NCBI GenBank assembly: GCA_036518635.1
Contig: DATDMT010000196.1
Location: forward strand, 1-16,446
DNA length: 16,446 nucleotides
From: AWTP1-18 sp036518635
GTDB taxonomy: Bacteria > Pseudomonadota > Gammaproteobacteria > Burkholderiales > Rhodocyclaceae
Direction: 5' to 3'
Shown here: positions 1 through 7,036 of the stretch, in pieces
Layout of the letters: every line of letters starts with the position of its first letter
How positions within the stretch are numbered: position 1 is the stretch's first letter
Made by a program: the position numbers and the translations under genes
The notes under the pieces: model-generated
The model's input: only the letters and a program-made list of their open reading frames with translations
The model's database searches: none
What the model was told of the DNA's origin: nothing

Positions 1-1
1 G

Positions 2-553
2 CTCTATTCGCGCCCGGACCTGCTGCACCGGATTCTCGAAGTGAACACCAAGGCAGTGACCGACTACCTGAACGCCCAGATCGAAGCCGGCGCCCAGGCA
101 GTGATGATTTTCGACACCTGGGGCGGCTCCCTGTCCCACGCTGCCTACCGGGAATTTTCCCTGGGCTACATGGAAAAAATCATCGCCGGCCTGAAGAAGA
201 GCCACGACGGCGAGCGCATTCCCTGCATCGTGTTCACCAAGGGCGGCGGCCAGTGGCTGGAAGCCATCGCCGCCATCGGCTGCGATGGCATCGGCCTGGA
301 CTGGACCACGGATATCGGCGACGCCCGTCGCCGCGTCGGCGACAAGGTGGCGCTGCAAGGCAATATGGACCCGATGACCCTGTTCGGCGCCCCGGAGATC
401 GTCGCCGCCGAAGCCACCCGGATTCTCGACAGCCATGGCGGCGGTGGCAGCCATGTGTTCAACCTGGGCCATGGCATCAACCAGTACACGCCCCCTGAAA
501 ATGTAGGGGTATTGGTCGAGGCGGTGCATTCCTGGCGCCCGCGCCAGGCTTAA
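2..553 (+). CDS. hemE: Uroporphyrinogen decarboxylase, C-terminal half (5' end outside window)
   Basis: This is the last 183 residues of uroporphyrinogen III decarboxylase, which removes four acetate carboxyls to give coproporphyrinogen III in cytoplasmic heme synthesis. The frame is open from base 2, so the true start lies upstream; the GTG at 41 is internal. Family hallmarks are the stretch GAQAVMIFDTWGG, the segment GLDWTTDIGDAR, the substrate-loop sequence LQGNMDP and the C-terminal NLGHGINQYTPPENV with its conserved His. Full-length HemE is about 350 residues, so roughly half is present. It ends in TAA immediately followed by an intrinsic terminator, which separates it from priA on the same strand. 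Identification is secure; only the N-terminus is missing. Confidence 0.96.
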   Translation, partial: LYSRPDLLHRILEVNTKAVTDYLNAQIEAGAQAVMIFDTWGGSLSHAAYREFSLGYMEKIIAGLKKSHDGERIPCIVFTKGGGQWLEAIAAIGCDGIGLDWTTDIGDARRRVGDKVALQGNMDPMTLFGAPEIVAAEATRILDSHGGGGSHVFNLGHGINQYTPPENVGVLVEAVHSWRPRQA

Positions 554-555
554 AA

Positions 556-580
556 AGAGCCCCCGTCAAGGGGGTTTTTT
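556..580 (+). terminator. Rho-independent terminator of hemE
   Basis: CCCCC (560-564), a five-base loop, GGGGG (570-574) and a run of six T (575-580). The A-rich stretch before the stem can pair with the T run to lengthen it. It begins directly after the hemE stop codon. Confidence 0.88.
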
Positions 581-609
581 GTGCCTAATTGGGGAAAATT
601 CAGACAGGG

Positions 610-622
610 GTCAAGTCTTGAC
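610..622. repeat. Small inverted repeat GTCAAG-T-CTTGAC
   Basis: A perfect 6-1-6 inverted repeat preceded by CAGGG and followed directly by the DnaA-like TTATGCACA. Its wording (GGGGTCAAG...CTTGAC) resembles dispersed short repeats that I recall from betaproteobacterial intergenic regions, sometimes near REP-associated transposases. That link is from memory only; it may equally be an operator. Confidence 0.5.
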
Positions 623-631
623 TTATGCACA
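623..631 (+). promoter_or_regulatory. DnaA box TTATGCACA
   Basis: Exact match to the TTATNCACA DnaA consensus. It overlaps the possible -35 TTGACT and abuts the inverted repeat at 610-622, so it could also be part of that repeat by chance. Confidence 0.5.
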
Positions 632-787
632 GAAATCGGTTCGATAGGGTGTCGCTAGTCCAAAACCCGCTAAAAACCGGCCCGTCAAGATAACTCATTG
701 ATTTTTAATGGCTGAATTGTTGCTGCTTTGTTGCGCAAAGAAAGGAATCGCCTTGTGCCACCGGCACTTAGCCACTTTTGCCGAAGG

Positions 788-808
788 TAATTCACAAAGT
801 TATCCACA
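788..808 (+). promoter_or_regulatory. Tandem DnaA boxes TAATTCACA and TTATCCACA
   Basis: Bases 800-808 are the canonical strong DnaA box TTATCCACA. Bases 788-796 (TAATTCACA) match the consensus at all but one position, in the same orientation and 12 bases away, about one helical turn. They lie about 100 bases before the priA start codon. Binding by DnaA could regulate priA or mark a chromosomal DnaA cluster. Confidence 0.6.
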
Positions 809-904
809 GATTTTGTGGGGAACTGTTTTGTCCTTTCCCAGCAGTCACTTAGCGCCCTTTTGCGATACCAAGTCGAGCTTGCAGCGGCAATGCCATGAGC
901 GGCA

Positions 905-2884
905 ATGAACATTGCCCAAATTGCCCTTGATGTCCCCCTCCCCAGGCTGTTCGACTACCTGGCCCCGGACGCTACTACCGAAGACATAGGACGACGGGTG
1001 CGGATTCCCTTTGGCACTGGGGAACGCATTGGTGTACTTGTGTCACTGGTGCACTGCAGCGAGCAGGCGCCGGAAAAACTCAAGCCGGTGGTCGGCATCC
1101 TGCGCGACATGCCTGCGCTGCCCGCCGACTGGATCGCCCTGTGCGAATTCTGCGCGCGCTACTACCAGCACCCCTTGGGTGAGGTGATGAACTTCGCCCT
1201 GCCGCCGATGCTGCGCCGGGGCAAGCTGCCCCGGCCCGTAAAGGCCAAGGCCCGCAGCGAGCTTGCGGCAGCGCCGCCGCCGCGACTCAGCGAGGAACAG
1301 CAGGGCGCTTTGGCCGCCATCAATGCCAGCCAGGGCTTCGAAGTCTTCCTGCTGCACGGCGTGACCGGCAGCGGCAAGACCGAGGTGTACCTGCACGCCA
1401 TTGACGAGGTGCTCGCCGCCGGCAAGCAGGCGCTGATGCTGGTGCCGGAAATCGCCCTGACGCCGCAATTGGAAGGCCGCGTCGCGGCGCGCTTCCCGAA
1501 TACCCGCATCGTCTCCGCCCACAGCGGCGTCGCCGACGCGGCACGGGCCCGCGGCTTTCTCGATGCACAGGAAGGCCGTGCCGACATCGTCCTCGGTACG
1601 CGGCTCTCCGTATTCATGCCGCTGCCGCGGCTGGGCCTGATCGTGGTGGACGAGGAACACGACGCCTCCTTCAAGCAGCAGGACGGCCTGCGCTATTCGG
1701 CCCGCGACGTCGCCGTGTTCCGCGCCAAGCAGCGCAATGTGCCCATCGTGCTGGGTTCGGCGACGCCCTCCCTGGAGAGCTATCACCACGGCAGCAGCGG
1801 CCGCTACCGCTATCTGCCGCTGACCCAGCGCGCCGTCGCCGAGGCCATGCCGACGGTGAGGGCGGTGGATACGCGCAAGGAGAAGCTTCAGGACGGCATG
1901 TGCGCCGCCCTGCTGGACGCCATCGGCGAACGCCTGGCGCGGGGTGAGCAGAGCCTGGTGTTCCTCAACCGCCGCGGCTACGCGCCGGTGCTGGCCTGCG
2001 CCGCCTGCGGCTGGATTTCGCGCTGCCGCCGCTGCGCCGCCAACCTGGTGGTGCATCTCGCCGACCGGCGCCTGCGCTGCCACCACTGCGGCCTGGAAAC
2101 CGGCATTCCGCGGGCCTGCCCGGACTGCGGCAACCTCGACATCCAGCCCTTCGGCCGCGGCACCCAGCGCCTGGAAGAAGCGCTCGAGGCGCGCTTCCCC
2201 GAAGCCAGGGTGCTGCGCATCGACCGCGACTCAGCCAACAGTCCGAAGAAATGGCAGGCTCTGCTGGAGACCATCCACAACGGGGAAGCCGACATCCTGA
2301 TCGGCACCCAGATGCTGGCCAAGGGCCACGACTTTCCCAAGCTGACCCTGGTCGGCGCGGTGGGTGCCGATGCGGCCCTGTTCGCCGCCGATTTCCGCGC
2401 CCCGGAACGCCTGTTCGCCCAGTTGATGCAGGTAGGCGGCCGCAGCGGCCGCGCCGACTTGCCGGGGGAGGTGCTGATCCAGACCGAGTATCCCGACCAC
2501 GAGATTTATCGGGCCCTGGCCGACCACGATTACGCCCGCTTCGCCCAGGCCCAGCTCAAGGAACGGGAACAAGCCGGCTTCCCGCCCTTCGCCTATCAAG
2601 CCCTGCTGCGCGCCGAAGCGCCGGAGGTGGCAACGGCCCTCGAATTCCTCACTGCCGCGGCGCGCGAAGCCGCGCCCCTAGCGGGCGAAGCAGTGATGCT
2701 CTACGACCCAGTGCCGATGCGAATGGTGCGGCTGATGAGCCTGGAGCGCGCCCAACTGCTGGTGGAAAGCCCTTCGCGGCCGGCGCTGCAGGCCTTCCTG
2801 ACGGAATGGAATCTGCGCCTCTATGAGTTGAAGACGCCGCGCAGCCTGCGCTGGCATCTCGACGTGGACCCAATCGAGCTGTAA
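905..2884 (+). CDS. priA: Primosomal protein N', replication-restart 3'-5' DNA helicase
   Basis: PriA recognises stalled or repaired forks and reloads the replisome through PriB/DnaT/DnaC. The 659-residue product begins with the typical 3'-DNA-binding domain (IALDVPLPRLFDYL). The helicase core shows Walker A GVTGSGKT (residues 152-159) and the DEEH box (249-252). Eight cysteines form the two zinc sites (C365, C368, C374, C377, C392, C395, C405, C408), followed by GTQMLAKGHDFP and the QVGGRSGRA helicase motif. E. coli PriA is longer (about 730), but this length is normal for the family. The ATG at 905 is chosen because the only nearby in-frame upstream ATG (890) runs into a TGA two codons later. 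The Shine-Dalgarno is weak. The stop abuts the stop of the convergent mak gene. Confidence 0.97.
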   Translation: MNIAQIALDVPLPRLFDYLAPDATTEDIGRRVRIPFGTGERIGVLVSLVHCSEQAPEKLKPVVGILRDMPALPADWIALCEFCARYYQHPLGEVMNFALPPMLRRGKLPRPVKAKARSELAAAPPPRLSEEQQGALAAINASQGFEVFLLHGVTGSGKTEVYLHAIDEVLAAGKQALMLVPEIALTPQLEGRVAARFPNTRIVSAHSGVADAARARGFLDAQEGRADIVLGTRLSVFMPLPRLGLIVVDEEHDASFKQQDGLRYSARDVAVFRAKQRNVPIVLGSATPSLESYHHGSSGRYRYLPLTQRAVAEAMPTVRAVDTRKEKLQDGMCAALLDAIGERLARGEQSLVFLNRRGYAPVLACAACGWISRCRRCAANLVVHLADRRLRCHHCGLETGIPRACPDCGNLDIQPFGRGTQRLEEALEARFPEARVLRIDRDSANSPKKWQALLETIHNGEADILIGTQMLAKGHDFPKLTLVGAVGADAALFAADFRAPERLFAQLMQVGGRSGRADLPGEVLIQTEYPDHEIYRALADHDYARFAQAQLKEREQAGFPPFAYQALLRAEAPEVATALEFLTAAAREAAPLAGEAVMLYDPVPMRMVRLMSLERAQLLVESPSRPALQAFLTEWNLRLYELKTPRSLRWHLDVDPIEL

Positions 2885-3775
2885 CTAAACAGCCGGCCAG
2901 AGCCAGGCAGCACCGCGCACGCCGGAACTATCGCCATGGCGATGCTTGAGCAGGCGGGTGGCGACGCTGTCGGAAAACACGTGGCGCTCCCAACGCTGCG
3001 GCACGTTGACGTACAACCGATCCAGATTCGACAGGCCACCGCCGAGGACGATCACGTCCGGATCGAGGATGTTGATGACGCCGGACAGGGCCCGCGCCAG
3101 GCGCTCCTCGTAACGCTGCAGAGTGGCTTCGCAAGCGGCGTCACCCTCGGCCGCCCTTGCCACAATGTCCTCGGGTGACAGGTCGTTGCCGGCGATGCGC
3201 CTGTGATCGGCCGCCAAGCCGGGGCCGGAGAGATAGGTCTCGATGCAGCCGTGGCGGCCGCAGTAGCAGACAGGCAGTTCGTCCGGCTCGCCGGGCATAG
3301 GGTTATGGCCCCACTCTCCTGCGATTGAATTCGCGCCGTCAATGATCTGCCGATTCACCACGATGCCACCACCGACACCGGTGCCGAGGATCACGCCGAA
3401 AACCACGGCGGCCCCGGCACCCGCACCGTCTGCGGCTTCCGACAGGGCAAAGCAGTTGGCGTCGTTGGCGATGCGCACCTCCCGCTGCAGCAGGGCCTGC
3501 AGGTCGCGACGCAGGGGCTTGCCGATCAGCCAGGTGGAGTTGGCGTTCTTGATCAGGCCGCTGGTGCGCGACTCGGCGCCGGGGATGCCGATGCCGACGC
3601 TGCCGCGCTGCTCCAGGGCGTTCTCCGCCGCCTCGACCAGACCGACGATGGCCATCACGGTGTCCATGTAAGCGCCTTGCGGGCTGGCGATCCGCTGCCG
3701 CAACAGCTCGCTGCCGTCATCGGCAAGGGCGACGATCTCGGTCTTGGTGCCGCCGAGATCGACGCCGAGCCGCAT
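2885..3775 (-). CDS. mak: ROK-family sugar kinase, fructokinase (Mak-like)
   Basis: ATP-dependent cytoplasmic sugar kinase of 296 residues, resembling E. coli Mak, the manno(fructo)kinase, nearly end to end. Visible features are the phosphate loop DLGGTK (6-11), the NDAN motif with catalytic base D105, the second nucleotide loop ILGTGVGGG (129-137), and the ROK zinc site with H157 and the CYCGRHGC cysteines C170, C172 and C177. NILDPDVIVLGGG and the C-terminal HGDSSGVRGAAWLW are near-identical to Mak as I recall it. The start ATG shares one base with the TGA of can (TGATG), so translation is probably coupled. Fructose is the likeliest substrate; mannose or glucose cannot be excluded from sequence alone. 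Confidence 0.88.
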   Translation of the reverse strand: MRLGVDLGGTKTEIVALADDGSELLRQRIASPQGAYMDTVMAIVGLVEAAENALEQRGSVGIGIPGAESRTSGLIKNANSTWLIGKPLRRDLQALLQREVRIANDANCFALSEAADGAGAGAAVVFGVILGTGVGGGIVVNRQIIDGANSIAGEWGHNPMPGEPDELPVCYCGRHGCIETYLSGPGLAADHRRIAGNDLSPEDIVARAAEGDAACEATLQRYEERLARALSGVINILDPDVIVLGGGLSNLDRLYVNVPQRWERHVFSDSVATRLLKHRHGDSSGVRGAAWLWPAV

Positions 3776-4431
3776 CAGCAGCCGCCTTCGGCGATCGTTT
3801 TGAGGGCGGCTTGGTAGCTGTTGCCGAGTTCTTCGACACTGCTGGCGCGGATGCCGACGTCGCGCATCAGGCCGTCGGAGATGCCGTACACCCAGCCATG
3901 CACGGTCAGAGGCTGGCCCCGGTCCCAGGCGTCACGGACCAGGGTGGTGTGGGCGATGTTGGCCACCTGCTCCAGCACGTTCAGTTCGCACAGCCGGTCC
4001 ACGCGCTTGTCCTCCGCCTCGCCGGCCAGCACCCAGGCGTGCTTGTCGCGGACGTCCTGGATGTGCCGCAGCCAGTTGTCGGTGAGGCCGACGCGGATGT
4101 TTTCCAGCGCCGCGCGCACGCCGCCGCAGCCGTAGTGGCCGACCACCATGACGTGGCGCACCTTGAGCACGTCGATGGCGAACTGCAGCACTGACAGGCA
4201 GTTCAGGTCGGAGTGCACCACCACATTGCCGATGTTGCGATGGACGAAGATTTCGCCGGGCAGCAGGCCGGTGATCTGGTTGGCCGGCACGCGCGAATCG
4301 GAGCATCCGATCCACAGGTATTCCGGCGTCTGCAACTGGGACAGCTTGCTGAAAAAATCCGGGTCCTCGGCATGGACCTTTTCCGCCCACTGGCGGTTGC
4401 GTTCAAAGAGGTGCTTCAGGTCGTCGCTCAT
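3775..4431 (-). CDS. can: Beta-class carbonic anhydrase, Can-type
   Basis: Zinc enzyme interconverting CO2 and bicarbonate in the cytoplasm, supplying bicarbonate to carboxylases. The product is 218 residues, the same size as E. coli Can, with zinc ligands C43, H99 and C102 (motifs CSDSRVP and HYGCGG) and the D45/R47 catalytic dyad. FVHRNIGN, LNCLSVLQFA, LCELNVLEQV and HGWVYGISDG are all typical of the Can subgroup. It starts six bases after the gloC stop, and its own stop overlaps the mak start, so the three genes form one compact transcription unit. It is unrelated in fold to the alpha-type enzyme encoded at 10689-12230. Confidence 0.96.
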   Translation of the reverse strand: MSDDLKHLFERNRQWAEKVHAEDPDFFSKLSQLQTPEYLWIGCSDSRVPANQITGLLPGEIFVHRNIGNVVVHSDLNCLSVLQFAIDVLKVRHVMVVGHYGCGGVRAALENIRVGLTDNWLRHIQDVRDKHAWVLAGEAEDKRVDRLCELNVLEQVANIAHTTLVRDAWDRGQPLTVHGWVYGISDGLMRDVGIRASSVEELGNSYQAALKTIAEGGC

Positions 4432-4437
4432 GGGTGC

Positions 4438-5094
4438 TCAGGCGTCGTCGCCGACAAAAGGGTTGGTCATGCGTTCGCGGCCGAAGGTGGAGTTGGGACC
4501 ATGGCCGGGAATGAACTCGACGTCGTCGCCAAGCGGGAACAGCTTGTCGCGGATCGAATGGGCCAGGGTGTCAAAATCGCCGTAGGGCTTGCCCTTGAAG
4601 TCGAAATCGGTGCGACCCACCGAGCCGGCGAAGATCACGTCGCCGACCACCGCCAGCTTACGCGAGCGGTGGAAGAACACGATATGGCCGGGGGTGTGAC
4701 CGGGGCAGTGGATGACTTCCAGGGCTTCATCGCCGAAGTGCACGCTGTCGCCTTCCTGCAGCCAGCGATCCGGGGTAAACGCCGGCTGCACCGGGAAGCC
4801 GTAGCTAGCGCACTGGCTGGGAAGGGCGTCGATCAGGAAACGCTCGGCTTCGTGCGGGCCTTCGATCGGGATGCCGCCCAGGCGCGCAGACAGGGCGCCA
4901 GCGGCCGAGGCGTGGTCCAGGTGCCCGTGGGTCAAGAGGATGCGTTCGATGGTGACACCGGCCTTTTCGGTCACGCCGAGGATGCGCTCGATGTCGCCGC
5001 CCGGATCCACCACCGCGGCCTTGCCGGTGGTTTCGCAAACCAGGATGGAGCAGTTCTGTTGAAAGGGGGTAACGGGAATGACAGCGTATTTCAT
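4438..5094 (-). CDS. gloC: Metallo-beta-lactamase-fold hydrolase, glyoxalase II-like (GloC/YcbL type)
   Basis: 218-residue MBL-fold enzyme closely resembling E. coli YcbL/GloC, a type II glyoxalase that hydrolyses S-lactoylglutathione. The metal site is intact: THGHLDH (H56, H58, D60, H61), H133 in CPGHTPGH, D152 in GDVIFAGSVGRTDF and H198 in PGHGP. The start is the ATG at 5094 (protein MKYAVIPVTPFQQN), which matches the family N-terminus. An in-frame TTG nine codons upstream at 5121 adds residues with no family counterpart. The Shine-Dalgarno is poor. It is the first gene of the gloC-can-mak block. The exact thioester substrate is inferred from the family. Confidence 0.88.
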   Translation of the reverse strand: MKYAVIPVTPFQQNCSILVCETTGKAAVVDPGGDIERILGVTEKAGVTIERILLTHGHLDHASAAGALSARLGGIPIEGPHEAERFLIDALPSQCASYGFPVQPAFTPDRWLQEGDSVHFGDEALEVIHCPGHTPGHIVFFHRSRKLAVVGDVIFAGSVGRTDFDFKGKPYGDFDTLAHSIRDKLFPLGDDVEFIPGHGPNSTFGRERMTNPFVGDDA

Positions 5095-5160
5095 GGTGTT
5101 AGCGTGAAAGAGTTCGAACAATGCGCCTGGAGATATCGAGCGCAGCGAGCCATTTAGTAG

Positions 5161-5180
5161 CCTCCCCCACGAGGGGGAGG
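5161..5180. terminator. Strong GC hairpin between mscL and gloC
   Basis: CCTCCCCC (5161-5168), loop ACGA, GGGGGAGG (5173-5180): a perfect 8-bp stem. It sits about 77 bases beyond the mscL stop and 66 bases before the gloC start. There is no T run on either strand, so it is not a textbook intrinsic terminator. It may stabilise the 3' end of the mscL message, act with Rho, or be a dispersed palindromic repeat. Confidence 0.45.
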
Positions 5181-5256
5181 ATGGGAGGGGGCGGGCGTCG
5201 TTGCCTTGCGCGCTTTCATGGATAGCGGGTGCTGAGGGAAAGCATGCGCATTATGT

Positions 5257-5697
5257 TCACTTGCGCAAGGCGTCGCGAATTTCGCGCAGCAGGGTAATGT
5301 CTTCCGGCGGTGCCGGCGGCGGCGCTTCTTCCGCCGACGCGGCTTCGGCCTCGCCGAGGGATTTGAGGCGGTTGATCTGCTTGACCATCATGAAGATGAT
5401 GAAGGCGAGGATCAGGAAATTCACAGCCACGGTGGCGAAGCTGCCCCAGGCCAGCACCGGCACGCCGGCCTTTTTCAGCTCGGCCAGGGTCGCCAGGTTG
5501 TTGGGGTTCTTGCCGAGGACGATGAACAGGTTGGAAAAATCCAGGCTGCCGGCAACGGCGCCAACCAGGGGCATGATGATGTCGCCGACCATGGACTCGA
5601 CGATCTTGCCGAAGGCGCCGCCGATGATGACGCCGACCGCCAAGTCGATCACATTGCCCTTCACCGCAAACTCGCGGAATTCGCTGACGATGCTCAT
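5257..5697 (-). CDS. mscL: Large-conductance mechanosensitive channel MscL
   Basis: Inner-membrane homopentameric channel that opens under extreme turgor and releases solutes during osmotic downshock. The product is 146 residues (usual 130-150). TM1 covers about 15-45 with the KGNVIDLAVGVIIGGAFGKI signature, and the gate residues L19 and V23 match those of the E. coli channel. A periplasmic loop containing DFSNLF follows, then TM2 at about 86-105 and a charged C-terminal helix (ITLLREIRDALRK) after an Ala/Pro/Glu-rich linker. The ATG at 5697 has a GGAG eight bases upstream. The gene lies 33 bases after the YkgJ-type gene and may be co-transcribed with it. Confidence 0.97.
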   Translation of the reverse strand: MSIVSEFREFAVKGNVIDLAVGVIIGGAFGKIVESMVGDIIMPLVGAVAGSLDFSNLFIVLGKNPNNLATLAELKKAGVPVLAWGSFATVAVNFLILAFIIFMMVKQINRLKSLGEAEAASAEEAPPPAPPEDITLLREIRDALRK

Positions 5698-5730
5698 GCT
5701 TCTGCTCCGTGAATTGAAGGTTGCGCGAGA

Positions 5731-5997
5731 TTAACCGGGGCCGCCAACCGAGGCAACCTCGGGCGCGGTCAGGTCTTCCAGCGCGCCCAGCCATTGCAGG
5801 GCGTGACCCCGATCTTCACCGCACATCTCCATCGACGGCCGCAGGCCGGCACAGACCAGGGGCCGGCGGGGATCGCCGAACAGGCGACAGCGCAGTTGCG
5901 GGTCGAGATGGTCGCAGGGAACGCCGGCGGGCTTGTTCAACGAGCTGATGCTCGGGGCGATACAGCAGGCCCCGCAGCCGGGGCGGCAGGCGCTCAT
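5731..5997 (-). CDS. YkgJ-family cysteine-cluster protein (putative Zn/Fe-binding)
   Basis: Small 88-residue protein with eight cysteines (C4, C8, C11, C12, C28, C37, C49, C59) in the PGCGACC...C...CRLF...RPLVC...C pattern of the YkgJ/UPF0153 family, proposed to bind zinc or an iron-sulfur centre. The role is unknown; related proteins have been linked to oxidative or metal stress. The start is the ATG at 5997, which overlaps the TGA of the upstream HD-domain gene (ATGA), so translation is almost certainly coupled. The open frame continues upstream to 6291, but that part is a shadow of the HD gene and has no YkgJ-like sequence. The C-terminal residues ALQWLGALEDLTAP are also typical of the family. 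Confidence 0.85.
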   Translation of the reverse strand: MSACRPGCGACCIAPSISSLNKPAGVPCDHLDPQLRCRLFGDPRRPLVCAGLRPSMEMCGEDRGHALQWLGALEDLTAPEVASVGGPG

Positions 5998-6905
5998 CGC
6001 GCGTCGATGACGCGCTGGGGCACGCGGCGCAGGCGGCCGAAATCCTCGGCGGCGAGGATGTCTTCGAGATAGCCGAAATTGCGGTCGATCGATTCGATAT
6101 AGGGGCAGTGACCACCGAAATGGGCCGCCATGTACTTGTCGGAATCGTCGTACTCGTCGTGGATGCGCCGCCGCAGCAGGCCGCTGTAGAAGGCAGGGGT
6201 CTTGCGCAGCAGGGTTTCCGCATCCGGATAGGGATTGCCCGGGCCGGTCAGGCCGATGGCGGAAAACTCGATGAAGAGGAAATCGCGGCACTTCTCCAGG
6301 TAGCAGCGATCCGACAACTGGCTCATCAGGTCGGCGGCGCCCATCAGGCGCGCAATCGTCCGATCCATGCCCTGCCAGTCCGGCCGCATCTTGTAGTCGA
6401 GGCGGGTGATCATGATCAGCTCGGCCTTGTGCTTCAGGTGCGCCAGAGGCGTGTTCGGCAGGTAGCGCTCCATGAAGTGCACTCCACGGCGCTCGTGGAT
6501 CGGCGTTAGCGAAGCGCCTTCCAGGTCTTCCTCGTCCGGCCGGCGCAGCAGACCGATGTCGTGATACAGGGTCAGCAGCACACCGAGCAGGGCGTGCTCC
6601 GCATCCAGCCGTTCCGGATCGCTTTCCGCCACAGAACTGCAGTGGCCGTCGATCAGGCGGGTCATCGCCAGGCCCGCATCGAGGGCGTGGCGCATGTCGT
6701 GGTAGTGGGTGTCGCAGCGGAGCAGGCCCGGATATTCGCCGCGGAAGGCGCGCGCCACATCGTCCACCGCCTGGGCCAGGACCGGCGCGCCATAGCCCTC
6801 GCCAAAGCGGGCGCGCAACAGGGCATCCATGGCTTGAAGCGCTGCCTGCGGATTTTCCAGATCGATCAGTCCGGTGGGGTCCGAGTTGTGGCTGGGGAAG
6901 GGCAT
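5994..6905 (-). CDS. HD-domain metal-dependent phosphohydrolase, uncharacterised
   Basis: 303-residue soluble protein with an HD-type metal site: H69 and H73 in YHDMRHA, then H115-D116 in LLTLYHDIGLLRRP, and further conserved-looking His and Asp in TPIHERRG and MGAADLMSQL. The H-x3-H ... HD arrangement recalls nucleotide phosphodiesterases, but no GGDEF, EAL or HD-GYP signature (no GYP after the HD) is present, and no substrate can be assigned. There is no signal peptide or membrane segment. Its stop overlaps the start of the YkgJ-type cysteine-cluster gene by four bases, implying a functional pair. The start ATG at 6905 has only a weak Shine-Dalgarno (GAG). Confidence 0.72.
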   Translation of the reverse strand: MPFPSHNSDPTGLIDLENPQAALQAMDALLRARFGEGYGAPVLAQAVDDVARAFRGEYPGLLRCDTHYHDMRHALDAGLAMTRLIDGHCSSVAESDPERLDAEHALLGVLLTLYHDIGLLRRPDEEDLEGASLTPIHERRGVHFMERYLPNTPLAHLKHKAELIMITRLDYKMRPDWQGMDRTIARLMGAADLMSQLSDRCYLEKCRDFLFIEFSAIGLTGPGNPYPDAETLLRKTPAFYSGLLRRRIHDEYDDSDKYMAAHFGGHCPYIESIDRNFGYLEDILAAEDFGRLRRVPQRVIDAR

Positions 6906-6928
6906 CCTGGGCTCAGCTTGGGTTGAAT

Positions 6929-6943
6929 CCGGCCTAGGGCCGG
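6929..6943. repeat. Short GC hairpin CCGGCC-TAG-GGCCGG
   Basis: A perfect 6-bp stem with a 3-base loop in the 131-base gap between the ribbon-helix-helix gene and the HD gene. It has no T run. It could contribute to ending the upstream message or shape the HD gene leader. Nothing else definite is seen in this gap. Confidence 0.35.
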
Positions 6944-7036
6944 GGAAATCTCAATTCAAGTGTATTAGCTTTTTCGCCCTGGTACATGTTGCGCAGCCAC
7001 ATGCGAGGCATGGTGCCGGCCCGCTCAAACACCGCC

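Larger units (their letters stand above)
581..904. other. Gene-free hemE-priA spacer with DnaA-box-like sites
   Basis: About 320 bases without a convincing gene; the short open frames here have no ribosome-binding site and no protein-like character. The stretch is visibly less GC-rich than its surroundings, notably 689-735. It holds a small inverted repeat (610-622), a TTATGCACA (623-631), a TAATTCACA/TTATCCACA pair (788-808) and a one-mismatch reverse-strand box, TTAGGCACA, read from 588 to 580 at the edge of the terminator. No good sigma70 promoter for priA stood out, although TTGACT at 618-623 could act as a -35 element. There are no GATC clusters. Confidence 0.7.

Noticed and set aside
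685..912. Short open frames on both strands in the hemE-priA spacer
   Set aside because: No ribosome-binding sites, no protein-like pattern, and they overlap one another and the DnaA-box region.
5260..5269. CTTGCGCAAG palindrome at the 3' end of mscL
   Set aside because: It is explained by the codons of the conserved C-terminal residues; no regulatory context.
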